NCBI RefSeq assembly: GCF_019145375.1
Contig: NZ_JAHSTX010000002.1
Location: forward strand, 686,001 to 750,000
Reading direction: 5' to 3'
Origin: Pseudomonas triticicola
GTDB lineage: Bacteria; Pseudomonadota; Gammaproteobacteria; Pseudomonadales; Pseudomonadaceae
Length of the DNA stretch: 64,000 bases
The position numbers and the translations under genes are program-made. Numbering within the stretch: position 1 is the stretch's first letter; the number at the start of each line of letters is the position of its first letter. The notes under the pieces are model-generated. The model saw nothing but the letters and a program-made list of their open reading frames with translations. It was not told the DNA's origin and made no database searches. This document shows, piece after piece, positions 1-7,679 of this stretch.

Positions 1-61
1 TGCTCTGAAGCACACGCGTACCCGGCGCCCGGTGGCCATCGCTGTCCCCAACGGATTGTAA
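1..61 (+). CDS. 3' end of an upstream gene (partial, unknown)
   Basis: The first 61 bases read as an open frame (codons starting at base 2) that ends at TAA 59-61, giving a tail rich in Arg and Val and ending VAIAVPNGL. The stop lies 24 bases before the glutamine-kinase-like start, so the two genes could be in one operon. Too little remains to name a family. In Campylobacter the matching P-N cluster also has a CDP-amidate kinase and transferases, but nothing here shows that this tail belongs to one of them. Confidence 0.4.
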   Translation, partial: ALKHTRTRRPVAIAVPNGL

Positions 62-85
62 TCACCTCTATCAATGGAAGACGAC

Positions 86-2446
86 ATGCAGTCGATGACT
101 TTAGCCAGTCCCTTCGAGTTTTCCGGTAAGGCCGGAACGCTGGAAAGCCTTGCCCCGTTTCTGAAAACCGGCCGGGTGCTGCCATTGCACCGGTTCACTG
201 TTGCCAATTGGCGCAACAAGCCGCAGGCGATTCTGGATTACTGCGCTCGGCGCTTTGCCGATCAGCCGATGATCGTGCGGTCGAGCAGTCTCACCGAAGA
301 CCAGGACGGCACGTCTGGCGCCGGCATGTATGACTCGATTGGCAACGTGCGTGGGGTAGCGGCGCTGAAGCAGGCCATTGAACAGGTGATTGCTTCCTAC
401 GGAGAGGCCCGGGACTTCGACGAAGTGCTGATTCAGAGCATGGCCACCGGCGTGCTGGCCTCCGGGGTAGCGATGACGCGTGATCCGGAAACCGGCCTGC
501 CGTATTACGTCGTCGATTATGTTCCCGGCGAGGGCACTGACGGCGTCACGGCCGGGACCGGCACCGTGCATTCGTTTGTCGCCATCAAGTCGCAATGTGG
601 CGTAGAACCTGCGGCACTCAAAGGTTTGTTTGCATTGCTCGCTGAAGTCGAGGAACTGACCGAGCGCGATGCGCTGGACATCGAATTTGCCATCACTGCC
701 GAGGGACCGTTGTTGTTCCAGGTGCGCCCGATGACCGGCGCCGGTGTTGAAAATATCGACACCCAAGCCGATTCAGCCTTGCGTGCGGTGCTCGACAGCG
801 AAGTGGTGTTGCTTGAAGGCCTGGCGCGCAAGACTCGTCAGCCCGAGCTTGGCTTGAATGCCTTTCTGGGCTTGATGCCGGACTGGAATCCGGCCGAGAT
901 GATCGGTGTCAAACCAAGGCCGCTGGCCTATTCGCTGTACAAGGAATTGATCACCGATGTGAACTGGGCTTCGGCGCGGTTCCGTTATGGCTACCGTGAC
1001 ATGCGCAACAAACCGCTGATGTATCAGTTCAGCGGCTCACCGTACATTTGCATTCCCTACAGCGTCGAGTCGTTCATTCCGGCGACGTTGCCGCTGTCGA
1101 TCGTCAACTCGGTGGTCAGCCACTGCTCTGAACACCTGGCAGCCCATCAGTCGCTGCATGACAAGATCGAGTTTTCCATCATCCCCACATGCTTTACCCC
1201 GCAACTGGCAGCGACACCGATCGAATCGATACCAGCGTTCAAGGGTTTGAACGCCACGCAGTGCGAGCTCTATCTGGGGGAATTGAGAAACGTCACCGAA
1301 CACATTATCAGCGCCGACGGTCCGTTTTTCTCGGACCTGACCCGACTGCCGCGCATCGAGCAGAAAGCCGAACGGCTCGATCGCTACCATGAAAATGACG
1401 ATCCGCTCCAGCGCCTGCGCCACGCGCTGGCGGACGCCAAGGTTGTCGGCGAAGTGTTTTCCGGCGTCGCGCGGGCGGCCTTCGTTGCCACCGCAGTGAT
1501 CAAATCACTGGAAACCCAGCAGCGAATCCCGACGGGTTTCACCGACTGGATGATTGGCGGGGTAAACACCGTCGGCCGCAAGATGGCCGATGATTTCCGC
1601 ATCCTTCACAAAGAAGCGTTCCTGCGTCTGCACGGCCATGTACGGCCAGGCACCTACGATGTGCGCGTGGCCCGCTACGACGAAAGCCCTGACGCTTATT
1701 TCGACTGGAACACCCCGTTGCAACGCGCTCACCGTGATGATGGGCCAAGGGTGATCAGCCGGGACATCCGTCAAGCCGTGCAACAGGCGTTCGACGAGTG
1801 CCAGTTCCGTGTGTCGGCGGAGCAGTTCTTCAAGTTTCTCGACGCTGCTGTCGCGGCCCGGGAAAAGGTCAAATACCTCTACGGAGCATTCGTCTCGCAG
1901 GCACTCAAGGCGCTGGCCGGGTGGGGTCAACAGCATCAACTGAGCCTTGATGAACTGAGTTTCGCCAAGCTGAGCGATTTCATCGGCAATCCGGAAGAGA
2001 TCCGTCTGGAAACGGTGCGCGACAAGATCGCCAGCAACCGCGCGCGCTGGCAATTGACTCAGGGTATCCGTACCCCGGTGATCGTCTGCAAGCCGCAGGA
2101 CCTGCTGTCCCATGCAATCGAGTCGTGTAATCCGAACTTCATCACCCGCAGTGCCACAGAAGCGCCGGTCGCGGTGCTGCGGGCAGAGGAAACCAGCAAG
2201 CGCGATATCGAAGGCTGCATCGTCCTGATCGAGAATGCCGACCCCGGCTTCGACTGGATTTTCACCCACCGGATCGCCGGTTTCATCACCGCCTACGGCG
2301 GGGAAAACTCGCACATGTCGATCCGCGCCCGGGAGTTCGCCATTCCTGCCGCCATCGGCGTCGGTGACGTCAAGTTCCGCATTCTGCTGTCGAGTTCGCG
2401 GCTGATTCTCGACTGTGCCGAGCGACGCATCCAGGTGCTGTCGTGA
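86..2446 (+). CDS. Glutamine kinase-like enzyme (ATP-grasp/PEP-utiliser fold)
   Basis: The protein is about 786 residues. The N-terminal third is a PPDK/PEP-synthase type ATP-binding domain (VRSSSLTEDQDGTSGAGMYDSI near residues 67-88, and FQVRPMTG near 210). The C-terminus is a swivelling phosphohistidine domain with GGENSHMSIRARE, the His being about residue 743. Length, domain order and neighbours fit Campylobacter Cj1418, which uses ATP to phosphorylate the amide nitrogen of L-glutamine (known for that family; inferred here). ATG 86 is preferred over ATG 74 because GGAAG lies 5 bases before it. The next gene overlaps by 4 bases. A generic PEP-utilising enzyme of other specificity is the alternative. 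Confidence 0.7.
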   Translation: MQSMTLASPFEFSGKAGTLESLAPFLKTGRVLPLHRFTVANWRNKPQAILDYCARRFADQPMIVRSSSLTEDQDGTSGAGMYDSIGNVRGVAALKQAIEQVIASYGEARDFDEVLIQSMATGVLASGVAMTRDPETGLPYYVVDYVPGEGTDGVTAGTGTVHSFVAIKSQCGVEPAALKGLFALLAEVEELTERDALDIEFAITAEGPLLFQVRPMTGAGVENIDTQADSALRAVLDSEVVLLEGLARKTRQPELGLNAFLGLMPDWNPAEMIGVKPRPLAYSLYKELITDVNWASARFRYGYRDMRNKPLMYQFSGSPYICIPYSVESFIPATLPLSIVNSVVSHCSEHLAAHQSLHDKIEFSIIPTCFTPQLAATPIESIPAFKGLNATQCELYLGELRNVTEHIISADGPFFSDLTRLPRIEQKAERLDRYHENDDPLQRLRHALADAKVVGEVFSGVARAAFVATAVIKSLETQQRIPTGFTDWMIGGVNTVGRKMADDFRILHKEAFLRLHGHVRPGTYDVRVARYDESPDAYFDWNTPLQRAHRDDGPRVISRDIRQAVQQAFDECQFRVSAEQFFKFLDAAVAAREKVKYLYGAFVSQALKALAGWGQQHQLSLDELSFAKLSDFIGNPEEIRLETVRDKIASNRARWQLTQGIRTPVIVCKPQDLLSHAIESCNPNFITRSATEAPVAVLRAEETSKRDIEGCIVLIENADPGFDWIFTHRIAGFITAYGGENSHMSIRAREFAIPAAIGVGDVKFRILLSSSRLILDCAERRIQVLS

Positions 2447-3045
2447 CGTTGATTGCCGTGACCATGCTGCGCCTGTTCGACGCCTCGCGTGATGAATGGC
2501 GCGATGCGATTGATCAACGCTGGGCGAAGTTTCTCGCGCATTGCGCGCTACTGCCGTTGTACCTGCCGAACGATCCGCAGGTCAGTCAAGAGTTGCTGGA
2601 ACGCCTGCAACCGGAAGGTGTGCTGTTGACCGGCGGTGGCAGTTGTCAGGCCCTGTCGGGCAGCGTTGATTGCCGGGATCAAACCGAAGCGATGTTGCTT
2701 GCATGGGCGCAACACAAGCAGTTGCCGGTACTCGGTGTGTGCCGCGGCATGCAAGTCATGCTGGCCGCTGCCGGGGGCATGCTGGAACGGGTTGCCGGCC
2801 ATGTCGGCAGCCACGAAATCACATTTCGCGGTGTGAATCGGCGGGTCAATTCATTCCACGATTACGGTTTTTTGTCCGTAACGGCAGGCTACGAAATCGA
2901 GGCGCTGAGCGCGGACGGAGTGATCGAAGCGGTCAGCCATCCGGGCAAGCGCCATAGCGCAGTGATGTGGCACCCCGAACGTAATCCCCATTTTGACGAT
3001 GCCGACATATCCCTGGTGCGGCAGGTTTTTGGAGTTTCACCATGA
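2443..3045 (+). CDS. Class I glutamine amidotransferase-like hydrolase (gamma-glutamyl-CDP-amidate hydrolase-like)
   Basis: This 200-residue protein has the peptidase C26/class I GATase fold: a nucleophile elbow GVCRGMQ with Cys100, and MWHPERNP with His177 and Glu179 completing the triad. It starts on GTG overlapping the preceding stop (GTGA), so translation is coupled. In C. jejuni the enzyme at this position (Cj1417) removes glutamate from gamma-glutamyl-CDP-amidate to free cytidine diphosphoramidate. The same role is inferred from family and order. A gamma-glutamyl-GABA hydrolase (PuuD-like) would share the motifs, but puu neighbours are absent. Confidence 0.72.
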   Translation: MTLIAVTMLRLFDASRDEWRDAIDQRWAKFLAHCALLPLYLPNDPQVSQELLERLQPEGVLLTGGGSCQALSGSVDCRDQTEAMLLAWAQHKQLPVLGVCRGMQVMLAAAGGMLERVAGHVGSHEITFRGVNRRVNSFHDYGFLSVTAGYEIEALSADGVIEAVSHPGKRHSAVMWHPERNPHFDDADISLVRQVFGVSP

Positions 3046-3767
3046 AGGCAATCATTCTCGCTGCGGGACGTGGCAGCCGCCTGGGATCGCTCACCGATCA
3101 GCGTCCCAAGGCTTTGGTCGAGTTCAACCAGACCCCGTTGATCGAGCGCACCGTGCGCACTTTGCGTGCCGCTGGCATCAGTGAAATCGGGATAGTCGCC
3201 GGTTATCGCAGCGAAATGCTTGCGCCGTATGCCGATCGACTGTTCATCAACCCACTGTGGAGCACTACGGGTATTCGCCAATCGCTGAGCGCGGCGCAGG
3301 AATGGCTCGAGTCGCAACCGTGCGTGGTCAGCTACGGCGATATCTTTTATTCACCGTCGCTGGTGCGCGACCTGATGCACAAGGACGAGGATATCGACCT
3401 CGGATACGACCCGCAGGCCGTCAAATTGTGGCAGCAGCGATTCGACAATCCGCTGGAGGATATGGAACGCTTCGTCATCGATAACGGACGTATTTGCCAG
3501 ATCGGTCATCGTGCCGAGTCGCTGGAGCAGATTCAGGGCCAATACATGGGCTTGTTCAAACTCACCCCCGCCGGCTGGCAGGCGCTGAGTGCGCAATTGG
3601 CCGGGCTGACTGCCGAGCAGCGCGATCAGGTCGATATGACCTCACTGTTTTCGCGGGCGATCGAAGCAGGCGTGCGCGTTGCCGGGACACCGACACTGGC
3701 GCCGTGGGGCGAAATCGATTGCCCGTCCGATGTGCAGTTGTACCAGCGGATTTATCCACAGCTGTGA
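3042..3767 (+). CDS. Sugar-nucleotidyltransferase fold cytidylyltransferase (phosphoglutamine cytidylyltransferase-like)
   Basis: A 241-residue NTP-transferase with the N-terminal nucleotide loop LAAGRGSRLGSLTDQRPKAL, a metal-binding SYGDI segment near residue 101, and the usual C-terminal GEIDCPSDVQLYQ. It resembles LicC/AEP-type CTP transferases. It overlaps the amidotransferase by ATGA and is last in the operon, just before a strong terminator. By synteny with Cj1418-Cj1417-Cj1416 it should join CTP to phosphoglutamine (inference). A choline-phosphate or other cytidylyltransferase remains possible. Confidence 0.7.
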   Translation: MKAIILAAGRGSRLGSLTDQRPKALVEFNQTPLIERTVRTLRAAGISEIGIVAGYRSEMLAPYADRLFINPLWSTTGIRQSLSAAQEWLESQPCVVSYGDIFYSPSLVRDLMHKDEDIDLGYDPQAVKLWQQRFDNPLEDMERFVIDNGRICQIGHRAESLEQIQGQYMGLFKLTPAGWQALSAQLAGLTAEQRDQVDMTSLFSRAIEAGVRVAGTPTLAPWGEIDCPSDVQLYQRIYPQL

Positions 3768-3781
3768 TTCCCGCTGTCGGC

Positions 3782-3819
3782 AAAAAGCCCCATGTTGCAT
3801 GACAGCATGGGGCTTTTTT
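3782..3819. terminator. Bidirectional rho-independent terminator
   Basis: A 13-bp stem (AAAAAGCCCCATG paired with CATGGGGCTTTTT) closes an 11-base loop, with T runs in both directions. It separates the P-N operon from the convergent gene at 3836-4537. Confidence 0.9.
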
Positions 3820-3835
3820 CGTCTGGCGTGCCGGT

Positions 3836-4537
3836 TTACTGCGCGGCGATGCTGTAGCCATCAAACGCCGTCTGCGATTGCAGAGCGGTGATGATGTTCT
3901 TGCGGTTGACCGCGTGTTCGGTGCCGGCATTGTCGACGAAGGTTTCGCTGTCGAGCTCGGCTTCATCGCCTTCACCCACGAAAGTAAAACCGAGAAACTC
4001 CAGCGCCTCACGATCAATGCTCAGTCGCGAACGCGGCGTGCGCATTGGCAGGGTCACACTGGCGCCGTCCTTGCTGATGGTGAAGATTTCCACTTCTTTC
4101 TTTTTTGCAGCCTTGCTCTTGCCACCGCCCGGATTGCTGATCGCCTGATGGGTCTGATTCAGCACTTTCAGCGCCAGACCATAAACGATTTCCTGAAACG
4201 CCGGATCGTCCTTGAAGCTGGACAGAATGCGCCCGATCGAGAACTTGCTGCTCAGGTCTTCCAGCGCGGCGATGTCCGCTGCCTCGGCGTCTTTCAGGCG
4301 CTTGAGTTCGCCCATCAGCTCGTACGCCTTGTCGTCATCAAAGCTGTCATGCGCCTGACGGATCGCCGCACGCAATTCGCGGATCTGGTCGCTCTCGCGG
4401 GTCGACTGGAACGCGTCCAGGACCATCTCGCTGATGATTTTGGCTTGAGGCAGGTGTTGTGAAAGATTGATGGAGTTTTCGTATTCCGCTTTGGACGACT
4501 GGGTGACTACGGATTCAGCGGTGTTGAAATCGGACAT
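3836..4537 (-). CDS. Hypothetical protein with coiled-coil middle
   Basis: 233 residues, cytoplasmic (no signal or membrane segment). Residues about 45-95 are charged and heptad-like (RELRAAIRQAHDSFDDDKAYELMGELKRLKD), suggesting a coiled coil. A Lys-rich linker (GGGKSKAAKKK) near 140 leads to a compact acidic C-terminal domain. I do not recognise the family. It is monocistronic, convergent with the P-N operon, and has its own start ATG at 4537. Confidence 0.6.
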   Translation of the reverse strand: MSDFNTAESVVTQSSKAEYENSINLSQHLPQAKIISEMVLDAFQSTRESDQIRELRAAIRQAHDSFDDDKAYELMGELKRLKDAEAADIAALEDLSSKFSIGRILSSFKDDPAFQEIVYGLALKVLNQTHQAISNPGGGKSKAAKKKEVEIFTISKDGASVTLPMRTPRSRLSIDREALEFLGFTFVGEGDEAELDSETFVDNAGTEHAVNRKNIITALQSQTAFDGYSIAAQ

Positions 4538-4670
4538 TGAAATTTCACTACTTTTTAACTTGAGTTGAGACGAGAAAGCACGAGGTCTTTTTCAGGCCGA
4601 CTAATTTAGGGGAGCGGGGCGGCGTTGTCACGGAGCAACGGTCTGGTGGTCGGGATTTTTCCACCGTGCG

Positions 4671-5075
4671 CTATTTGCGGCGCTGACGTTCCATGGCAAT
4701 CACTGACGTCTCAAAACCCAGACTGGCAAAAAAAGCTTCAGCACCCTCGCGTCCAGCGCGTAGTACCCAAGTGATATCCGGGTTATCGCCCATGACGTGC
4801 TTGACCAATGCACGGCCGATTCCCTTGCGCCGATGCTGGTCATCGACCACCACCATCGACAGATAGCCGTTGGAGACCTCATCGGTAATTGCTCGAGCGA
4901 AACCGACGATTTGCTCGCCTAAGAGCGCAACAGCTGTACGCTGCGAATTGTGAATCAAGCGAGCAAAAGATTCGGCATCGCCAATGCGATGGCCCCAGCC
5001 ATGCTGGCTGAGAAACAGCCTTGCCGATTCTGTTTCGCCGGGATGCAAGTCGCGCACGGTAAGGCTGTCGTTCAT
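4671..5075 (-). CDS. GNAT-family N-acetyltransferase
   Basis: 134 residues with the acetyl-CoA loop QHRRKGIGRALVKHV (motif A, R/Q-x-x-G-x-G/A) around residues 82-95 and a C-terminal AFFASLGFE typical of GNAT motif B. The acceptor is unknown. It lies downstream of the LysR gene on the same strand, 38 bases away, and could be co-transcribed with it. Confidence 0.85.
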   Translation of the reverse strand: MNDSLTVRDLHPGETESARLFLSQHGWGHRIGDAESFARLIHNSQRTAVALLGEQIVGFARAITDEVSNGYLSMVVVDDQHRRKGIGRALVKHVMGDNPDITWVLRAGREGAEAFFASLGFETSVIAMERQRRK

Positions 5076-5113
5076 GGGATATTCAAGTCCTTATCAATTT
5101 CCATCGTGATCGA

Positions 5114-6034
5114 TTACGGCCGGCCGACGTCAGGTTTTCCCCACGTACGCATCGCAAACTCGACAAACCGTCTCAGCTTCGGCAATCGGTAGCGATCCTG
5201 CGCATACAACAGATGCATCGGCCTGCTCGGCGGTTGGTAGTCCGTCATTACCCTGACCAGTTTGCCGTCGCGCAGATCCTGCTCCACCAGCGCGTCGGGC
5301 AGCATCATGATGCCCATGCCGTTGCGCGCTGCCTGGTGCAGACCGGCGGAGCTGTTGATCAGCATCGGCCCGCTGACGTCGACGAGGACTTCACCTTCCG
5401 GACCGCTCAGACGCCAGCGTTTTTCCACCGATTGCCAGTCATCCCCAGCCGGGTAGGCGAAGGACAGGCAATCGTGTTGCTGCAAATCCTGTGGCGTGTG
5501 CGGCATGCCGCGCCGCGCGATGTAGTCGGGGGAGGCGCAGACCGTCAGGGTGTAGTCGATCAGGGGGCGGGCGATCAGGTTGGATTGGTCGAAATTGCCC
5601 AGGCGGAATGCGACATCGAGGCCGTTCTCCAGCAGATCCGGACGGCTGTTGGTCAGTACCACGTCGAGCTTCACTTGCGGATACAGCAAGGAGTATTCGC
5701 TGAGGGCCGGGGTCAGTCGTTCGACGCCGAAGGTCAGTGGCGCAGTGATACGCAGCAAACCGCGCGGCTCGTCCGACGCTTGTTCGGCAAGGCGTTCGGA
5801 GTCGGCCACCAGGCCCAGCACTTCCAGGCAGCGCTGATAATAGACGCTGCCGAATTCGGTCAGGCGCTGGCGGCGCGTGGTGCGTTGCAGCAGTTGCACG
5901 CCGAGCCGTTGCTCCAGCGCGCGCAGATGATTGCCTACCATCGTCGTCGACATTTCGCACTTCGCAGCGGCGGCCGTCATGCTCCCGGTTTCCACCACTT
6001 TGACGTAGACGCCCATCGACTGAAACAAATCCAT
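5114..6034 (-). CDS. LysR-family transcriptional regulator
   Basis: 306 residues. The N-terminal winged helix (MDLFQSMGVYVKVVETGSMTAAAAKCEMSTTMVGNHLRALE, residues 1-41 in part) has the LysR pattern, followed by the effector domain (LLRITAPLTFGVERLTPAL). It belongs to the CrgA-like LysR group by its start. The ATG at 6034 is used; a TTG two codons upstream is less likely. It is divergent from the aminotransferase at 6137, so it probably controls that gene (inference). Confidence 0.9.
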   Translation of the reverse strand: MDLFQSMGVYVKVVETGSMTAAAAKCEMSTTMVGNHLRALEQRLGVQLLQRTTRRQRLTEFGSVYYQRCLEVLGLVADSERLAEQASDEPRGLLRITAPLTFGVERLTPALSEYSLLYPQVKLDVVLTNSRPDLLENGLDVAFRLGNFDQSNLIARPLIDYTLTVCASPDYIARRGMPHTPQDLQQHDCLSFAYPAGDDWQSVEKRWRLSGPEGEVLVDVSGPMLINSSAGLHQAARNGMGIMMLPDALVEQDLRDGKLVRVMTDYQPPSRPMHLLYAQDRYRLPKLRRFVEFAMRTWGKPDVGRP

Positions 6035-6136
6035 TATCAAGCTCGGCTTTTAAATGATTGAAGTTTTTCCGGGTTTATCCAGCTGAGGTGGCTAACCATA
6101 CTGCAAAAACACCGACCTGCAATGGAGTTTCACGTC

Positions 6137-7318
6137 ATGACCGCCGCCCTGATGAACACCTACCAACCACTGGCCCTGAGTTTCACCAAGGGCCTGGGCA
6201 CGCGCCTGTGGGATCAGGCGGGGCGCGAATATCTGGACGCTGTTGCCGGTGTGGCAGTGACCAATGTCGGCCACTCGCATCCGCGCATTGTCTCGGCGAT
6301 CAGCGAGCAGGCGGGATTGCTGCTGCACACCTCCAACCTGTACAGCATCGACTGGCAACTACAGCTGGCCAAACGGCTGACGGCGTTGTCGGGGATGGAG
6401 CGCGCGTTTTTCAACAACTCCGGCGCCGAAGCGAACGAGACGGCACTGAAACTGGCGCGCCTGTACGGCTGGCGCAAAGGCATCGAGCAGCCGCTGGTGG
6501 TGGTCATGGCCAACGCGTTTCATGGCCGCACCCTCGGCACGCTGTCTGCCAGCGATGGCCCGGCGGTGCGCCTGGGCTTCAACGAACTACCGGGGGATTT
6601 CGTCAAAGTGCCGTTCGGCGATCTCCCGGCGCTGGAGCAAATACAGCGCAAACACGGCGCGCGCATCGTGGCGATTCTGGTCGAACCGATCCAGGGCGAA
6701 AGCGGCGTACAAGTCGCACCGCCGGGTTATCTCAAAGCCCTGCGCGACCTGTGCAGTCGCCACGCTTGGCTGCTGATGCTCGATGAAATCCAGACCGGCA
6801 TCGGCCGCACCGGGCAGTGGTTCGCCTTTCAGCACGAAGGCATCGTGCCCGATGTCATGACCCTTGCCAAAGGCTTGGGCAATGGCGTGCCGATCGGCGC
6901 CTGCCTGGCCCGTGGCCGCGCGGCGGATTTGTTCACCCCGGGCAGCCACGGCAGCACCTTCGGTGGCAATCCGCTGGCCTGCCGGGTCGGCTGCACGGTG
7001 CTGGACATCATCGAAGAACAAGGTTTGCTGGAGAATGCGCGGGTGCAGGGCGCACGGCTGCTGGAACGCTTGCGCGCCGAATTGGCAGACAACCCGAACG
7101 TGCTGGCAATCCGGGGGCAGGGCCTGATGATCGGCATCGAGCTGAAACAACCGGTGCGCGACCTGACGCTGATCGCCGCACGGGATCACGGCTTGTTGAT
7201 CAACGTGACTCGTGGCAAGACCATCAGGTTGCTCCCGCCGTTGACGATTGATGAGCGCGAGGTAGGGATGATTGTCAGAGGGGTTGGACGGGCGTTGTCG
7301 TCAGCCCTATCTGCATAA
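6137..7318 (+). CDS. Class III PLP aminotransferase (acetylornithine aminotransferase-like)
   Basis: 393 residues, close to ArgD/ornithine-type aminotransferases: [21 protein letters not shown] near the start, the cofactor contact [31 protein letters not shown], and the PLP lysine in [13 protein letters not shown]. The ATG at 6137 has GGAG 9 bases upstream; an in-frame ATG at 6122 lacks this. It stands outside an arg operon and is divergent from a LysR gene, so it may be a catabolic or paralogous aminotransferase rather than the biosynthetic ArgD. Confidence 0.88.
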   Translation: MTAALMNTYQPLALSFTKGLGTRLWDQAGREYLDAVAGVAVTNVGHSHPRIVSAISEQAGLLLHTSNLYSIDWQLQLAKRLTALSGMERAFFNNSGAEANETALKLARLYGWRKGIEQPLVVVMANAFHGRTLGTLSASDGPAVRLGFNELPGDFVKVPFGDLPALEQIQRKHGARIVAILVEPIQGESGVQVAPPGYLKALRDLCSRHAWLLMLDEIQTGIGRTGQWFAFQHEGIVPDVMTLAKGLGNGVPIGACLARGRAADLFTPGSHGSTFGGNPLACRVGCTVLDIIEEQGLLENARVQGARLLERLRAELADNPNVLAIRGQGLMIGIELKQPVRDLTLIAARDHGLLINVTRGKTIRLLPPLTIDEREVGMIVRGVGRALSSALSA

Positions 7319-7510
7319 TCACTGCTGCGGAGTGTCTGGTAAGGACAGCGAATTGACTGTCCGCAAAAGTGACTCATAGTCAGTCAGGCCTATCATCACA
7401 ACCGGTTCGGCACCGCGCCTGGTAATCAGCAACGGTTCGCGATCATTGGTTGCTTGGTCCATCGACAAGGCCAGGTGAGCTGTGGTTTTGCTGAAGGTGA
7501 TGATTTGCAT
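7319..7510 (-). CDS. Orphan, short YefM/Phd-type antitoxin
   Basis: 63 residues matching the N-terminal DNA-binding half of YefM/Phd antitoxins (TFSKTTAHLALSMDQ, then REPLLITRRGAEPVVMIGLTDYESL). Full YefM proteins are about 80-90 residues; the C-terminal arm that binds the toxin is missing. The stop abuts the stop of the convergent aminotransferase gene with no gap, and no RelE/YoeB-type toxin is encoded on either side. Likely a DNA-binding relic of a toxin-antitoxin pair. Confidence 0.72.
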   Translation of the reverse strand: MQIITFSKTTAHLALSMDQATNDREPLLITRRGAEPVVMIGLTDYESLLRTVNSLSLPDTPQQ

Positions 7511-7567
7511 GATGTGGGCCTGCGAGTGGTTGGCACACAGCGAGGTCGACTGTGATTGCGCCCAGTA

Positions 7568-7633
7568 TCACTTAAGCACTTCGGAGACGTTTCCGAGAGG
7601 CTTGTAATCCTTATCTGCTGTAATTGTCAGCAG
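7568..7633 (-). pseudogene. Possible PIN-domain protein tail (remnant)
   Basis: The minus-strand frame ending at 7568 finishes LLTITADKDYKPLGNVSEVL, which resembles the last beta strand of PIN/VapC-like toxins (T-x-D-K-D-Y/F). There is no plausible start or upstream PIN body; the frame runs into the hairpin and the end of the PhoD-like gene. A chance resemblance is quite possible. Confidence 0.25.
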
Positions 7634-7663
7634 GTGGAGTGCCCGTTGCCGGGCCCTCCACCT
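7632..7663. other. Long hairpin downstream of the PhoD-like gene
   Basis: AGGTGGAG and CTCCACCT (8 bp), then one T/C mismatch, then GCCCG/CGGGC (5 bp) close a 4-base loop. There is no T run in either direction. It lies 17 bases past the PhoD-like stop codon and may protect or terminate that transcript. Confidence 0.6.
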
Positions 7664-7679
7664 ATGCTCAGATCTGGTT

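Noticed and set aside
6074..6102. Promoter for the class III aminotransferase (TTTATC-17-CATACT)
   Set aside because: The -35 is too far from consensus to claim, though the -10 is plausible; not listed as a feature.
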